Below, in pieces: positions 8,708 to 17,617 of a stretch of 64,000 bases of DNA (position 1 is its first letter; each line of letters begins with the position of its first letter). The position numbers and the translations under genes were made by a program. The notes under the pieces were generated by a model, which saw only the letters and a program-made list of their open reading frames with translations, made no database searches and was not told the DNA's origin. Location: the NCBI RefSeq assembly GCF_000420465.1, contig NZ_ATUZ01000017.1, positions 124,001-188,000 on the forward strand. Direction: 5' to 3'. This stretch comes from Desulfovibrio desulfuricans DSM 642 (GTDB lineage: Bacteria > Desulfobacterota > Desulfovibrionia > Desulfovibrionales > Desulfovibrionaceae).

Positions 8708-9499
8708 CTATATGAGGTAGTAAACGCCGGGCTGCGTGCCCAGGTTGGGCTTGCGGCGGATACTGTAGTTGGCGGACAAAGCCTGCCGCACCGTTGAATT
8801 GGGGTCTTCCAGGTCGCCGAAGAGAATCTTGCCGCCAGAAGCTTCAACGCAGGCGGGCAACTGGCCAACGGCCAGACGCTCGGCGCAGAAGGTGCATTTT
8901 TCCACCACGCCGATCATGCGCGTGGGGAAGGCCGGATTGGGCACGGGATCTGCCAGAAACTTGCGCGGATCCTTGAAGTTGAAGGAACGCGCGCCGTAGG
9001 GGCAGCCAGCCATGCAGAAGCGGCAGCCGATGCAGCGGTGGTAGTCCATGGCCACAATGCCGTCTTCCATCCTGTAGGTGGCCTGCGTGGGGCAAACGCG
9101 CACACAGGGCGGATTGGTGCAGTGGTTGCACAGCAGCGGATAGCTTGCCTCGGCCCGGCGTTTGTCCAGAAAGGCGTTCATTTCATCAGGGAAGGTATGC
9201 TCAAACGAATCAAGCCAGAACCATTTGATGTTCTGATCGCCCGGAACGTGCGGGACGTTGTGGAATTTATGGCAAGCTTCGATAAGCGGTTCGTAGTCCT
9301 TGGGGCCGTTGAACTGGCGCGTATCGATAACCATGGCCCAGCGCTTGGCGTGCAGGGCGTTGGCACCTTTTTCATAGTGACCGGGGGCAATCTTGGCCTG
9401 AGCAACGCCGGACAAGGCGCCAAGGCCAGCCAACCCGCTGCTCAGGGCACAGGCAGAAAGCCCCGCCACTTTCAGAAAGCTTCTTCTGCTCTTGTTCAT
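8708..9499 (-). CDS. dsrO: DsrO, Tat-exported periplasmic iron-sulfur subunit of DsrMKJOP
   Basis: 263 residues from the ATG at 9499, which overlaps the dsrJ stop codon by one base (TAATG) and follows AGGGGAG. The twin-arginine signal is SRRSFLKVAG (residues 4-13) with likely cleavage after AQA near residue 35. Cysteine groups CNHCTNPPCVRVC, CIGCRFCMAGC and CTFCAERLAVGQLPAC are those of FdnH/DsrO-type ferredoxin subunits. The protein carries electrons in the periplasm between the triheme cytochrome DsrJ and DsrP. The in-frame ATG further upstream (9538) lies inside dsrJ and would bury the Tat signal. Confidence 0.93.
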   Translation of the reverse strand: MNKSRRSFLKVAGLSACALSSGLAGLGALSGVAQAKIAPGHYEKGANALHAKRWAMVIDTRQFNGPKDYEPLIEACHKFHNVPHVPGDQNIKWFWLDSFEHTFPDEMNAFLDKRRAEASYPLLCNHCTNPPCVRVCPTQATYRMEDGIVAMDYHRCIGCRFCMAGCPYGARSFNFKDPRKFLADPVPNPAFPTRMIGVVEKCTFCAERLAVGQLPACVEASGGKILFGDLEDPNSTVRQALSANYSIRRKPNLGTQPGVYYLI

Positions 9500-9879
9500 T
9501 ACTTGCTCCCCTGGGGAATGATGTGGCAGGTCCAGCAATAGGGATCAACGCTGTTGGCCACGTGGCACTTTTCGCAGAATCCCTTGTAGTCAGTGTGGCA
9601 CTTCATGCAGGTGTTCTGCAGGCTGATGGTCCACTTTTTGCCGTTGGATGCCACATAGGTGCGGTTTTCGTTGCGCAGGGCTTCATCACGCCACTCGTTG
9701 AGCAGCTGCATGTGCTTGTCGCGCATGAAATCCACATTTTCCACACACTCTTTTTCATTCTTGGGCAGCGCAATGCCGGTGCTGGTATAGGTCTTGCCCA
9801 GCATGCTTGCCCAGAACGGGGAGGTGAACAGGACCACAAAGATAATGATCCCAAGAATTACTGCTTTGGAGTTATACAT
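9499..9879 (-). CDS. dsrJ: DsrJ, periplasmic triheme cytochrome c of DsrMKJOP
   Basis: 126 residues with an uncleaved N-terminal membrane helix (about residues 5-25) and three CxxCH heme sites packed in the C-terminal third: CMKCH, CEKCH and CWTCH. This number and clustering are typical of DsrJ, whose hemes have unusual axial ligands in characterised complexes. It begins one base after the dsrK stop and overlaps dsrO by one base, so translation is coupled along dsrK-dsrJ-dsrO. Confidence 0.93.
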   Translation of the reverse strand: MYNSKAVILGIIIFVVLFTSPFWASMLGKTYTSTGIALPKNEKECVENVDFMRDKHMQLLNEWRDEALRNENRTYVASNGKKWTISLQNTCMKCHTDYKGFCEKCHVANSVDPYCWTCHIIPQGSK

Positions 9880-11523
9880 CTATTGACCCTCCCCCTGCGC
9901 CTCGGGCGCGTCATCATCCTCTACCACATTGGGCAGGTCTTCCTGGCGCATATCCATGGTGCGCTTGCATTCGCCCTTCATCACAAGGGCATTGCCCACC
10001 AGTTCGTGCAGACCGCTTACATTGACGCCGGGCGCCCAGTAATTGGCAAGCGGGGGCAGGGTGGCGCGGTCGATGGCGCACACGCATGCCATGTGGTTGA
10101 CGCCGTGCTTTTCCTGCACATAGCGCAGGGCGTTGCCGCGCGGCATGCCTGAACGCATGCGCAGTTCCATGATTTCTTCTGTGTTCAGGCCGGAACCCGC
10201 ACCGCAGCAGAAGGTCTGCTCGCGGATGGTGTTCTCGGGCATTTCCACAAAGTTGTTACACACGGCGTTGAGCACGTAGCGGGGTTCATCAAGCAGGCCC
10301 ATGCCGCGCGCAGGGTTGCACGAGTCATGGAAGGTGGTGATGATATGGTCGTTACGGCTGGGGTCGAGGTTCAGTTTGTTGTGGTGGATCAGGTCAGCCG
10401 TGAACTCGGCAATATGCACCATCTTGGTGGAAGCCGCATTCTGGAACACCGTGCCGGTATAGGGCGAAACAGGCGTCGTCATGTGCGAGGGCGACGGGCC
10501 GTTGTAGGTGTCCATGTACTGGTTGATCACGCGCCACATGTGGCCGCATTCGCCGCCCAGAATCCACTTGGAACCCAGACGCTCGGCTTCGGCGTACATT
10601 TTGGCGTTGAGCTTCTTTGCCATGTTGAACGTGGTAAAGGAGCCGAAGTTGCCGCCTTCCGAAGCGTAGGTCGAGAAGGTGTAGTCCAGATCCAGCTCGT
10701 GGAAGAGCATCAGATAGCCCATGAAGGTGTAGATGCCGGGGTCGGCAAATACGTCGCCAGAGGGCGTGATGAACAGGATTTCGTGGCCCTTTTCGTTGAA
10801 GGGCGTCTTGGGACGGATGCCGGTGATGGTTTCGCAGTCATCGGCCAGCATTTCCACAATCTCCACAAAGGAGTGGGGCTTGATGCCAAGGTGGTTGCCG
10901 GTGAAGCTGCAGTTCTTGACCGGATCCATGATCCAGTGGATGCCAAGGCCCACTTCGTGCAGCAGTTCGCGCACGATGGCGGTGATTTCCGCCGTGTCGA
11001 TGCCGTAGGGGCAGAAGAGCGAGCAGCGGCGGCATTCGGTGCACTGGTAGGCGTAGTAGAAGAGTTCCTTCACTACTTCCTTGTCCCAGCCGCGAGCGCC
11101 CACTTTCTTGCCGAGGATCTTGCCCAGCATGGTGTGGTCGCGGCGGTAGAGCGAGCGGAGCAGCTCGGCGCGCAGCACAGGCATGTTTTTGGGATCATTG
11201 GTGCCCAGGAAAAAGTGGCATTTGTCGGCGCAGGCGCCGCAACGCACACAGATATCCATGAACAGCTTGAGCGAACGGTGCTTTTCAAGGCGCTCTTCAA
11301 AAGCATCACAGAGGATCTGTTCCCAGTTTTCGGGCAGATTCCAGTCTTCTGCCGCCGGATCCCATTCGTGGGGATTGGGCATGTGCAGAAGTTCCATGGT
11401 CTCTTTCTTGGCCGGATAGCAGAAGCTGCCCGGTGTAAATTCAGGCTTTGTGTCAAGCCAGTCCTGGGCGGGAAAGGCCGGGCGGCTGGACACAAGCATT
11501 TGCGGCGTAGGTAATTTTGCCAT
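9880..11523 (-). CDS. dsrK: DsrK, HdrD-like cytoplasmic iron-sulfur catalytic subunit of DsrMKJOP
   Basis: 547 residues. It has a two-cluster ferredoxin region (CVRCGACADKCHFF and CTECRRCSLFCPYG) followed by a CCG-type region (SCNPARGMG ... TFCCGAGSGL), the signature that binds the special [4Fe-4S] cluster in heterodisulfide reductase HdrD. DsrK faces the cytoplasm and is thought to reduce the DsrC trisulfide formed by sulfite reductase, with electrons from menaquinol via DsrM. The start follows AAGGAG 8 bases upstream. The acidic C-terminal tail (EDDDAPEAQGEGQ) is probably disordered. Confidence 0.95.
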   Translation of the reverse strand: MAKLPTPQMLVSSRPAFPAQDWLDTKPEFTPGSFCYPAKKETMELLHMPNPHEWDPAAEDWNLPENWEQILCDAFEERLEKHRSLKLFMDICVRCGACADKCHFFLGTNDPKNMPVLRAELLRSLYRRDHTMLGKILGKKVGARGWDKEVVKELFYYAYQCTECRRCSLFCPYGIDTAEITAIVRELLHEVGLGIHWIMDPVKNCSFTGNHLGIKPHSFVEIVEMLADDCETITGIRPKTPFNEKGHEILFITPSGDVFADPGIYTFMGYLMLFHELDLDYTFSTYASEGGNFGSFTTFNMAKKLNAKMYAEAERLGSKWILGGECGHMWRVINQYMDTYNGPSPSHMTTPVSPYTGTVFQNAASTKMVHIAEFTADLIHHNKLNLDPSRNDHIITTFHDSCNPARGMGLLDEPRYVLNAVCNNFVEMPENTIREQTFCCGAGSGLNTEEIMELRMRSGMPRGNALRYVQEKHGVNHMACVCAIDRATLPPLANYWAPGVNVSGLHELVGNALVMKGECKRTMDMRQEDLPNVVEDDDAPEAQGEGQ

Positions 11524-11535
11524 CGTGGAAACTCC

Positions 11536-12555
11536 TTACTCGGCGGCCTTTTCGGGTTGCTTATCCAGCGGCAGCCCGGCATCGGCCATGGCGTCGCGGT
11601 AGGTATCCTCGTACTCGGCGTAGGTGAAGTACTGCTTGGGCGGATTCCAGGGGTTGATGTGGCGCACACGGCGGGAATTGTTGGCCATGTTGCGCGTGGG
11701 GCTGAAGAACACGCCCGGCATGTGCATGAGCTTGGAGAAGGGGAAGTAAATCAGCAGTACGCAGACCAGAGTAAGGTGCGTGAAGAACAGGGCGTTGATG
11801 CCCGTGGTCGCCACAGGCGCAAAGTGGGTCAGGCCCATGACGAAAATCTTGACCTGGGCGATTTCGGTCTTGTCGAAATAGCGCAGGCAGATGCCGGTAC
11901 CCACGATGCTGATGATCAGCCACAGGGGGAAGTAGTCGTTGGCAAGTGAAAGGTAGCGCAGGCGTTCGTTGAACAGGCGGCGTCCCAGAAGGAACAGCAG
12001 CGCTACCAGCAACAGGCCGCCCGTCCAGAAGAAGCGGGGCGAGCCAAACTGCATGATGCCGTCAATGCTTTCCAGAAAGCGAATACAGGAAGGCACGGGT
12101 TCCATAAAGAAACGGAAGTGACGGATAAAAACCAGCAGGAAGCAGTAGTGGAACAGCAGGGCAAAAACCCACAGCCACTTGGAGGAATAATAGATGGTGC
12201 GCGGCCCGTTGCTGACAGGATCAAATTCCCTTACTTCCGCAACCGTGTTGCGAAACAGCGAACGGAAGCAGAACACTTCCAGAAACATGCGCTGCACAAC
12301 ACCCCAAGTTGTGCTGGGACAGTCGATTTTTGCCTGCTTGATGAAGTCAAGCGACTGCTCCTGCCCACCAGTGGTGGGGATGCAGAAGGGCACGGGCGAT
12401 TTGGCCCAGTACACCATGCGCCAGACGACACCGGCGATGAACACGACTACTGCCACATAAGGCAGCGCCACGCCGAACAGGCCCGCAAGCCCTATGGCCG
12501 CTCCCGCCCAGGCGATGGCTCCTATGAGCAGCACCAGCAGTAATGAATTGAACAT
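11536..12555 (-). CDS. dsrM: DsrM, NarI-like membrane cytochrome b of DsrMKJOP
   Basis: 339 residues with an N-terminal hydrophobic pair (about 5-50) and further helices at about 125-145, 180-200, 215-235 and 255-280, including histidines (LFHYCFLLVFIRHFRFF) in positions expected for heme b. DsrM is the menaquinol-oxidising subunit that pairs with DsrK. The start lies just after GAGGTAGGGA. It is the first structural gene of the operon, 12 bases before dsrK, and is preceded by a regulatory-type gene in the same direction. Confidence 0.94.
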   Translation of the reverse strand: MFNSLLLVLLIGAIAWAGAAIGLAGLFGVALPYVAVVVFIAGVVWRMVYWAKSPVPFCIPTTGGQEQSLDFIKQAKIDCPSTTWGVVQRMFLEVFCFRSLFRNTVAEVREFDPVSNGPRTIYYSSKWLWVFALLFHYCFLLVFIRHFRFFMEPVPSCIRFLESIDGIMQFGSPRFFWTGGLLLVALLFLLGRRLFNERLRYLSLANDYFPLWLIISIVGTGICLRYFDKTEIAQVKIFVMGLTHFAPVATTGINALFFTHLTLVCVLLIYFPFSKLMHMPGVFFSPTRNMANNSRRVRHINPWNPPKQYFTYAEYEDTYRDAMADAGLPLDKQPEKAAE

Positions 12556-12672
12556 TCCCTACCTCACTTCCACTAAAGTTGCCTCAAAAGCCCACCACGG
12601 GATTTGAGAGATCTCTGGCCCGCATGCTGCAAAGCCCACGGTCAGGCCCTACGGCCTAATGAACGCGGAATG

Positions 12673-13206
12673 TCAGCGGTCGTCCCCGGAAGGAACGGCT
12701 CCGCTTTCCAGTTGTTGCGCCCAGCGCGCCAGTTGGGCGTGCTGGTTGCGTATTTCCGTAATGCGCGACTCAGCCAGAATTTCCCGGTCTTCCATATACA
12801 TGTCAAAGGCCAGAAGCGTCAGGCTGTCGATGCGCGATTCGGTCTCAAGGTAGGCCGCCAGGTCGTCCTGGGCCATAAGTTCAGGCATGACGTGTTGCCG
12901 CAGAAGGGGCTTCATGAGGCTGAACACAGCCAGGCTCTGACTGGGGGAGAATTTTTGCACTGCCCGCAACTTGATAAAGCGGTCCATTGCCTTGCGGGTC
13001 TGGGCCACTTCCACCGATTCGCCGGTAACTGCATCGTACACGGCCCCTGCGGCTTCTTTGGTCATGTTTGCTACAGGATTGCCGAAGGGGTCGTCTTTTG
13101 TGCGAAGAAAACCTGTTGTTTCAAATGGATAAGTGTCGAATACGGAGTCTGTCCATAGACGCACCATCTCGCTCTTGTGTTTACGAAACACATCGATTGC
13201 TTTCAT
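12673..13206 (-). CDS. RsbRD N-terminal-like (RsbT co-antagonist type) protein leading the dsr operon
   Basis: 177 residues, all-helical in appearance, with no membrane segment. The opening (DVFRKHKSEMVRLWTDSVFDTYP) and the all-helical body resemble the globin-like N-terminal sensory domain of RsbR paralogues; the STAS domain that normally follows is absent. It lies 117 bases upstream of dsrM in the same direction, an arrangement I recall from other Desulfovibrio dsr loci. Function is unknown; I infer a sensory or regulatory role for sulfite reduction or a partner of the complex. A promoter-like sequence precedes it. Confidence 0.65.
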   Translation of the reverse strand: MKAIDVFRKHKSEMVRLWTDSVFDTYPFETTGFLRTKDDPFGNPVANMTKEAAGAVYDAVTGESVEVAQTRKAMDRFIKLRAVQKFSPSQSLAVFSLMKPLLRQHVMPELMAQDDLAAYLETESRIDSLTLLAFDMYMEDREILAESRITEIRNQHAQLARWAQQLESGAVPSGDDR

Positions 13207-13239
13207 TCTGTCCTCGTGCCCTTTTGTCTAAGGCTCTCT

Positions 13240-13269
13240 CATATAAATAGTAAGCGCAAAGGGCGTCAA
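13240..13269 (-). promoter_or_regulatory. Candidate sigma-70 promoter of the RsbRD-like gene and dsrMKJOP
   Basis: On the minus strand TTGACG (13264-13269) is followed after 18 bases by TATATG (13240-13245), giving a predicted start near 13233, about 27 bases ahead of the gene at 13206. The -35 box lies within a small inverted repeat (GCAAAGGG, 13256-13263, and CCCTTTGC, 13272-13279), which could be an operator or a weak hairpin. Confidence 0.45.
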
Positions 13270-13420
13270 GCCCCTTTGCACTTTTAAAACGCAAGGTTTG
13301 TCATTTTTTGCACAAGGCCCCGGTGGACGCAATAAGCCATGGCAGTTTAAGGCTACGCCTGGACAGGCTAAATCGACCCGCGCAGTTCCTGAGCCGGAGG
13401 CAAAAAAACTGCGATTTTGC

Positions 13421-14398
13421 CTAGGGGCAGGGCGTTGTGCCAGAACACTGACCAGCCACTTGCGGGTCAAGCGGCAGGTCTGTACTGCCTGCTGCCGGGG
13501 GGGGAGTAGGAGCTTGCGGCAAAGAAGCCTGCCCTGCCTGCTGCTTGGTATTCTTTTTCAGCATGGCGGGCAAGCCGTGGTATTCAAAAAAGGGAACAGT
13601 CTGCGAACCGGCCATGAACACATGGGCCTTGTTGCGCAACATGCGCAGGCGCAGCAACAGCATATCGGGCGCAGTGGCGGCTATGCCCGTTGGCGCGGCA
13701 ATGTCTTTTGCCTTGGTCAGGGCTTCAGAAAGGCTTGCGCCGTTATCCATGAGGCGCAGCATGCGCGCAACTGTATGAATGTCGGCTTCATTTTCTGCCA
13801 GAGGGTAGAAGGCCACATCTACATGACCGGAGAGGAGGGCGATGCCTTCCTGACAACTGGGGCAGGAGGGAGAAAAGAACATGCGCACGGTGGCTTCGTT
13901 GCTGTTGTCCGTGATGGCCCACACGTCCGCCTGGGTACGCAGGGCGGTACCGGTGTTGACGATAAGCAGCAGAACCCAGAGAACCAGCAGGAGTGAGCGG
14001 CCCGGCTTGTCCGCCGGAAGGCCGGAGCGGCTGCGCTGCGCCGCCTGCCGAAAGCCAGCGTAGATCATGGCAAAAAAGCAGGCTACAATAAGGCAGCTCA
14101 CGCAAGGTGCCGTGACCGCCATGAGCAGCAAGAGGCAGATATCGCCCAGAAGTGCCAGGCCAGCCAGAATCAGGCCCAATTGGGCCGCACCCATCAAGGC
14201 TGCTGCGGCAAGCAGCGTGAACATGACCCCGCCAGCCCACCAAAGCGATATGCCCGCAATGGACGTATCCTGAAACAGGGCGCAGCCCGAAGTTACGCAC
14301 AGGTTCACTTCGTTGCCAAAGGCGCTCCAGATACAGAAGGCCGCAGCCAGAACGGCCATGCTCAGAATGCCGGGAAATAATTGATGGGTTCGGTTCAT
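13421..14398 (-). CDS. VKOR-like membrane protein fused to a thioredoxin-like CxxC domain
   Basis: 325 residues from the ATG at 14398; the longer frame from 14512 has no family resemblance upstream. The N-terminal half has four to five membrane helices with a loop cysteine pair (C34, C39) and a CVSC pair (C99-C102), as in bacterial vitamin K epoxide reductase homologues that reoxidise disulfide catalysts. After a fifth helix (about 135-150) comes FFSPSCPSCQEG, a thioredoxin-like CPSC motif (C179-C182). The VKOR-Trx fusion is known in bacteria lacking DsbB. It may form disulfides in secreted proteins. The tail is proline-rich. It lies upstream of the dsr genes on the same strand but is separated from them by a candidate promoter. 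Confidence 0.65.
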   Translation of the reverse strand: MNRTHQLFPGILSMAVLAAAFCIWSAFGNEVNLCVTSGCALFQDTSIAGISLWWAGGVMFTLLAAAALMGAAQLGLILAGLALLGDICLLLLMAVTAPCVSCLIVACFFAMIYAGFRQAAQRSRSGLPADKPGRSLLLVLWVLLLIVNTGTALRTQADVWAITDNSNEATVRMFFSPSCPSCQEGIALLSGHVDVAFYPLAENEADIHTVARMLRLMDNGASLSEALTKAKDIAAPTGIAATAPDMLLLRLRMLRNKAHVFMAGSQTVPFFEYHGLPAMLKKNTKQQAGQASLPQAPTPPPAAGSTDLPLDPQVAGQCSGTTPCP

Positions 14399-14746
14399 AG
14401 GTACCTGTGGATGTAATAGCTTTTCGGCTGGTGCAGCAATAGCGCGACAGGCCCGGTACTGACCATCATTAGGCCCGCCGAAACATCGGGCTGTAGCCGC
14501 GATTTCATGCAACTCGTTTCAGGTTATAGGCTGTTTTTGCTTTTTCGTAAAGCGCGGCCCCATCTCTGTTACATGGTGGTTGTGCGGCAATACTGGGCTG
14601 TGAAAAACTATATTACAGGGGATGTGGCAGAAGTATGGCGCGCCCAGTTATCCCCGTACACACATGACAGGGCTGGCAATGTGCCCAATCTGGCCGGCCC
14701 TGGAAGCATGCGGGCATAACTGCTGAACTCATTGGGGATGCAGCGC
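14399..14746. other. Intergenic region between the sat terminator and the VKOR-like gene
   Basis: About 350 bases without a convincing gene. It should hold the promoter of the minus-strand VKOR-like gene. No clear -35/-10 pair, repeat or RNA gene was recognised. Confidence 0.4.
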
Positions 14747-14776
14747 GAAAACAAAAGGACGCCCTTTCGGGCGTCC
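14747..14776 (-). terminator. Rho-independent terminator of sat
   Basis: Perfect 8-bp stem GGACGCCC (14757-14764) with its complement at 14769-14776 and a 4-base loop. On the minus strand a T-rich tract (complement of 14747-14756) follows. It lies 27 bases after the sat stop. Confidence 0.9.
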
Positions 14777-14803
14777 TCTCGCGTTGTGTTGCTGCGGTCA
14801 AGC

Positions 14804-16075
14804 TTACATGGTGGAGCCGGAGGCCGCACGCTGCATCTTGATTTCAACTTTTTCGGTCAGGCTGGCATAGTATTCGCGCAGGATGACGAGCACTTCAGCG
14901 CGGCCAAAGTGATCCGGCACTTCCGCGCCTTCGGAGAGCATCTTGCGCAGCTTGGTGCCGGACAGGATGACGCGATCTTCCTTGGTGTGGGGGCAGGTGC
15001 GCATGCTGGCCATGCCGTCGCACTTTTTGCAGTAGAAGGTCCAGTCAATGTTCAGCGGTTCGCAGAGCAGGCGCTTGCCGTCTTCGGCGGGCACAGGAAT
15101 CTTGCGGAAGATTTCCTGGGCTTCAAACATGCCGTAGAAGTCGCCCACGCCAGCGTGGTCGCGGCCAACCAGCAGGTTGTTGATGCCGTAGTTCTGGCGG
15201 AAGGTGGCGTGCAGCAGGGCTTCGCGGGGACCGGCATAACGCATGTCCAGGGGGTAGCCAGCCTGAATGACGAAGTCTTTCACGAAGTACTTGTCAACCA
15301 GGGTGTCAATGCACTTCACGCGCACTTCGGCGGGGATGTCGCCGGGCTTCAGGGAGCCCACGAGGGAGTGGATAACCACGCCGTCGCAAACTTCCACGCC
15401 GATCTTGGCCAGGTATTCATGCGAGCGGTGCATGGGGTTGCGCAGCTGAAGAGCGGCAACCTTCTGCCAGCCGCGTTCGTCCATCTTGGCGCGCAGCTGA
15501 GCAGGGGTCATGTACACGCCGGGGAACTTTTCGGGGAATTCGCCCTGCGAAAGAACCTTAACGGTACCGGCAACGTTGAATTCGTTCTGAGCCAGAACCA
15601 TCTTCACGCCGGGGTGGTCGTTGGGGGCCACTTCCCAGAACTTTTCGGAGTCGGGGCCGCAACCCTTGAACACCAGTTCGCATTCCAGCTTCTTGTCGGC
15701 TTCAGTCATTTCATAGACTTCTTCGACCTTCATGGTAGCCATGATTTCGCCTTTGCGAACCAGAGCCACTTCTTCGCCGACCTTGAGGGTCTTGGCATCA
15801 GCAGCGGGAACATCAAGGGTGACAGGCACGGGCCAGAAGGTGCCGTCAGTAAGAGTCATCTTTTCGCAGACGCTCTTCCAGTTAGCCTTGTTCATGAAGC
15901 CGTTCAGAGGCGAGAAGCCGCCAATGCCCATCATGATCAGGTCGCCCTTGGCACGGGAAGTAATCTCGATCTGCTTCAGGCCTGCGGCTTTTTTCTTCTC
16001 GTCATCCAAGGCCTTACCTTCCAGAAGGCAACAGACCAGACCCTTACCGCCATGAGGAGCTACCAGCTTGGACAT
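14804..16075 (-). CDS. sat: Sulfate adenylyltransferase (ATP sulfurylase)
   Basis: 423 residues, the usual length for the dissimilatory enzyme. It makes adenosine 5'-phosphosulfate from sulfate and ATP in the cytoplasm, the first step of sulfate respiration. The catalytic motifs are [10 protein letters not shown] (residues 211-220) and [11 protein letters not shown] (301-311). A CX2C...CxH group (C349, C352, C361, H363) matches the zinc site of Desulfovibrio-type Sat. The start follows GGAGG at 8 bases. It is monocistronic, with its own candidate promoter and a terminator. Confidence 0.97.
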   Translation of the reverse strand: MSKLVAPHGGKGLVCCLLEGKALDDEKKKAAGLKQIEITSRAKGDLIMMGIGGFSPLNGFMNKANWKSVCEKMTLTDGTFWPVPVTLDVPAADAKTLKVGEEVALVRKGEIMATMKVEEVYEMTEADKKLECELVFKGCGPDSEKFWEVAPNDHPGVKMVLAQNEFNVAGTVKVLSQGEFPEKFPGVYMTPAQLRAKMDERGWQKVAALQLRNPMHRSHEYLAKIGVEVCDGVVIHSLVGSLKPGDIPAEVRVKCIDTLVDKYFVKDFVIQAGYPLDMRYAGPREALLHATFRQNYGINNLLVGRDHAGVGDFYGMFEAQEIFRKIPVPAEDGKRLLCEPLNIDWTFYCKKCDGMASMRTCPHTKEDRVILSGTKLRKMLSEGAEVPDHFGRAEVLVILREYYASLTEKVEIKMQRAASGSTM

Positions 16076-16155
16076 TGCGAAATCCTCCGTGTTTTAGTTA
16101 TGTGGGCATCCTTCCGTGGCCGCGTCGCCATGCGGAAGGGCAGCGTTCAGTTCGC

Positions 16156-16184
16156 ATCTTGTGAATAATCTAACAAAAAGTCAA
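16156..16184 (-). promoter_or_regulatory. Candidate sigma-70 promoter of sat
   Basis: On the minus strand TTGACT (16179-16184) is separated by 17 bases from CAAGAT (16156-16161), predicting a start near 16149, about 75 bases before the sat ATG. The -35 box is strong and the -10 box weak. Confidence 0.4.
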
Positions 16185-16508
16185 CTACCTCTTAAAACTT
16201 TTCCCGACTACTCGCCAAAAAAACCAGAGCCACTGCGGGTAATGCGGAAAATTCACTGATACCTATACGCTGAATCGCGCAAAAAGAGAAGGGGGATTCA
16301 CAATAAAAATGTGCCTGAACCCGAAAAAACATGTGAAAGTGCGCTTTTTTTCGCAAAGTCTTTTGCTAGGCTATGTTGCGCGAACTGGCGTGATTGCTTG
16401 CGGGCAGCGAAATACGGCGGAAATCTGTTTGGCTGGATAGAAACTTGCTGACTGGGGGAAATTTTTCTCAACCTCAAAGGCCGAGGCCCGTATCAAACCT
16501 GAATCAAC
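16185..16508. other. Intergenic region upstream of sat
   Basis: About 320 AT-richer bases between the sat promoter candidate and the ssb terminator. No gene, RNA or clear operator was recognised, although its length leaves room for upstream activator sites. Confidence 0.4.
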
Positions 16509-16538
16509 AAAAAAAGGCGTGGATGCAGCATCCACGCC
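16509..16538 (-). terminator. Rho-independent terminator of ssb
   Basis: GGCGTGGATGC (16516-16526) and its exact complement (16528-16538) form the hairpin. On the minus strand a T run (complement of 16509-16515) follows directly. It lies 30 bases past the ssb stop. Confidence 0.9.
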
Positions 16539-16568
16539 TTGCGGTCATTAGTCGGAGGGAATCAGCCC

Positions 16569-17141
16569 CTAGAACGGCACATCGTCCATGTTGGAGGCTT
16601 CGGAAGGAAAGGCCGGGCCGAGATCTTCGTCCATGGGCTGAGGCTTGCGGCTGCCGCCCTGGGGGGCATTGCCGTTCTGGCTGCGTGCGCTCGGGGCACC
16701 CTGGCCGCCCTGGCCGCCGCGCGGTGCATTGCCGCGCGGAGCAGCAGAGGCAGCAGGCGCGCCGTAGTCGTCTTCAAAGCCACGGCCACCGCCGCCCTCA
16801 CGGGGGGCATCGCCGCCCTTGCGGTCAAGAAACTGCACGCGCTGGGCCTTGATTTCTGTGGTATAGCGATCCTGGCCCTGCTGATCCTGCCATTTGCGGG
16901 TTTGCAGGCTGCCTTCCACGTAGATCAGGCTGCCCTTGGCAAGGAAGTTGGCGCAGTTTTCCGCCTGGCGCTGAAAAACAGAAACGCGGTGCCATTCAGT
17001 GCGATCCACCTTGTTGCCGTCACGGTCAGTGTAGGATTCGTCGGTGGCGACATTCAGGGTGGCAACGGGCGAACCGCTCTGGGTGTACCGCAGCTCTGGG
17101 TCGCGGCCCAGACGGCCAATAATCATTACTTTATTCAGCAT
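16569..17141 (-). CDS. ssb: Single-stranded DNA-binding protein
   Basis: 190 residues. An OB-fold domain (about 1-108, starting MLNKVMIIGRLGRDPELRYT) is followed by a Gly/Ala/Arg/Gln-rich disordered linker and the acidic tip DDVPF, a variant of the canonical DDDIPF that recruits replication and repair partners. It coats single-stranded DNA during replication, recombination and repair. It lies 34 bases downstream of a small unknown gene and ends the same run as the carboxylase genes, with a strong terminator behind it. Confidence 0.96.
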   Translation of the reverse strand: MLNKVMIIGRLGRDPELRYTQSGSPVATLNVATDESYTDRDGNKVDRTEWHRVSVFQRQAENCANFLAKGSLIYVEGSLQTRKWQDQQGQDRYTTEIKAQRVQFLDRKGGDAPREGGGGRGFEDDYGAPAASAAPRGNAPRGGQGGQGAPSARSQNGNAPQGGSRKPQPMDEDLGPAFPSEASNMDDVPF

Positions 17142-17175
17142 GGTGATGCTCCAAGGTGGTATTCGAGTTTCAGAC

Positions 17176-17514
17176 TCAGGCTACAAACGCCTTTTCGAGC
17201 TGATCCAGCACGTCTTCAATAGCGTCGCTCAGCTTGTTGGCTTCGCGCGGCTGCCATTCGGCAAGGGCCGCTTCCAGTTCGGCCTTGAGCCTCGCGGCTT
17301 CAAGAATGCCGGGGCCAAGGGCTTTGCGGCGGGCTGGCGACCAGGGCAAAAATTGCAATCCTTCATCCAGCGCCTTCACCATTTCAAGCACTCCATGTTT
17401 TTCGTGCTTGATGGGAACACTGAAAGCCAGCTCCGTAAGTTTGGGCCAGAGTTTTTCCAGCAGGTCTTCGTTCCATGTAACGGCGCTAACGCGGATTTGC
17501 AGTGCATTGCCCAT
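17176..17514 (-). CDS. Conserved-looking small protein of unknown function
   Basis: 112 residues from the ATG at 17514, which has GGAG 7 bases upstream; the longer frame to 17700 overlaps the preceding gene and looks like noise. The protein is soluble, helical and acidic towards the end (LSDAIEDVLDQLEKAF), with two tryptophans in TWNEDLLEKLW. I do not recognise a family. It sits between the biotin-carrier gene and ssb in the same direction, so it is probably co-transcribed with them. Confidence 0.6.
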   Translation of the reverse strand: MGNALQIRVSAVTWNEDLLEKLWPKLTELAFSVPIKHEKHGVLEMVKALDEGLQFLPWSPARRKALGPGILEAARLKAELEAALAEWQPREANKLSDAIEDVLDQLEKAFVA

Positions 17515-17617
17515 AGGTGCTCCCTTGGCGGCGAGCCGCCCGTATGCGAGTTTGCCGCGCCCCTCCCGGCTGCTTGCGGCAGCGCGCAGGGCCAACGGCC
17601 TGTGCTGGCAGGAGAGC

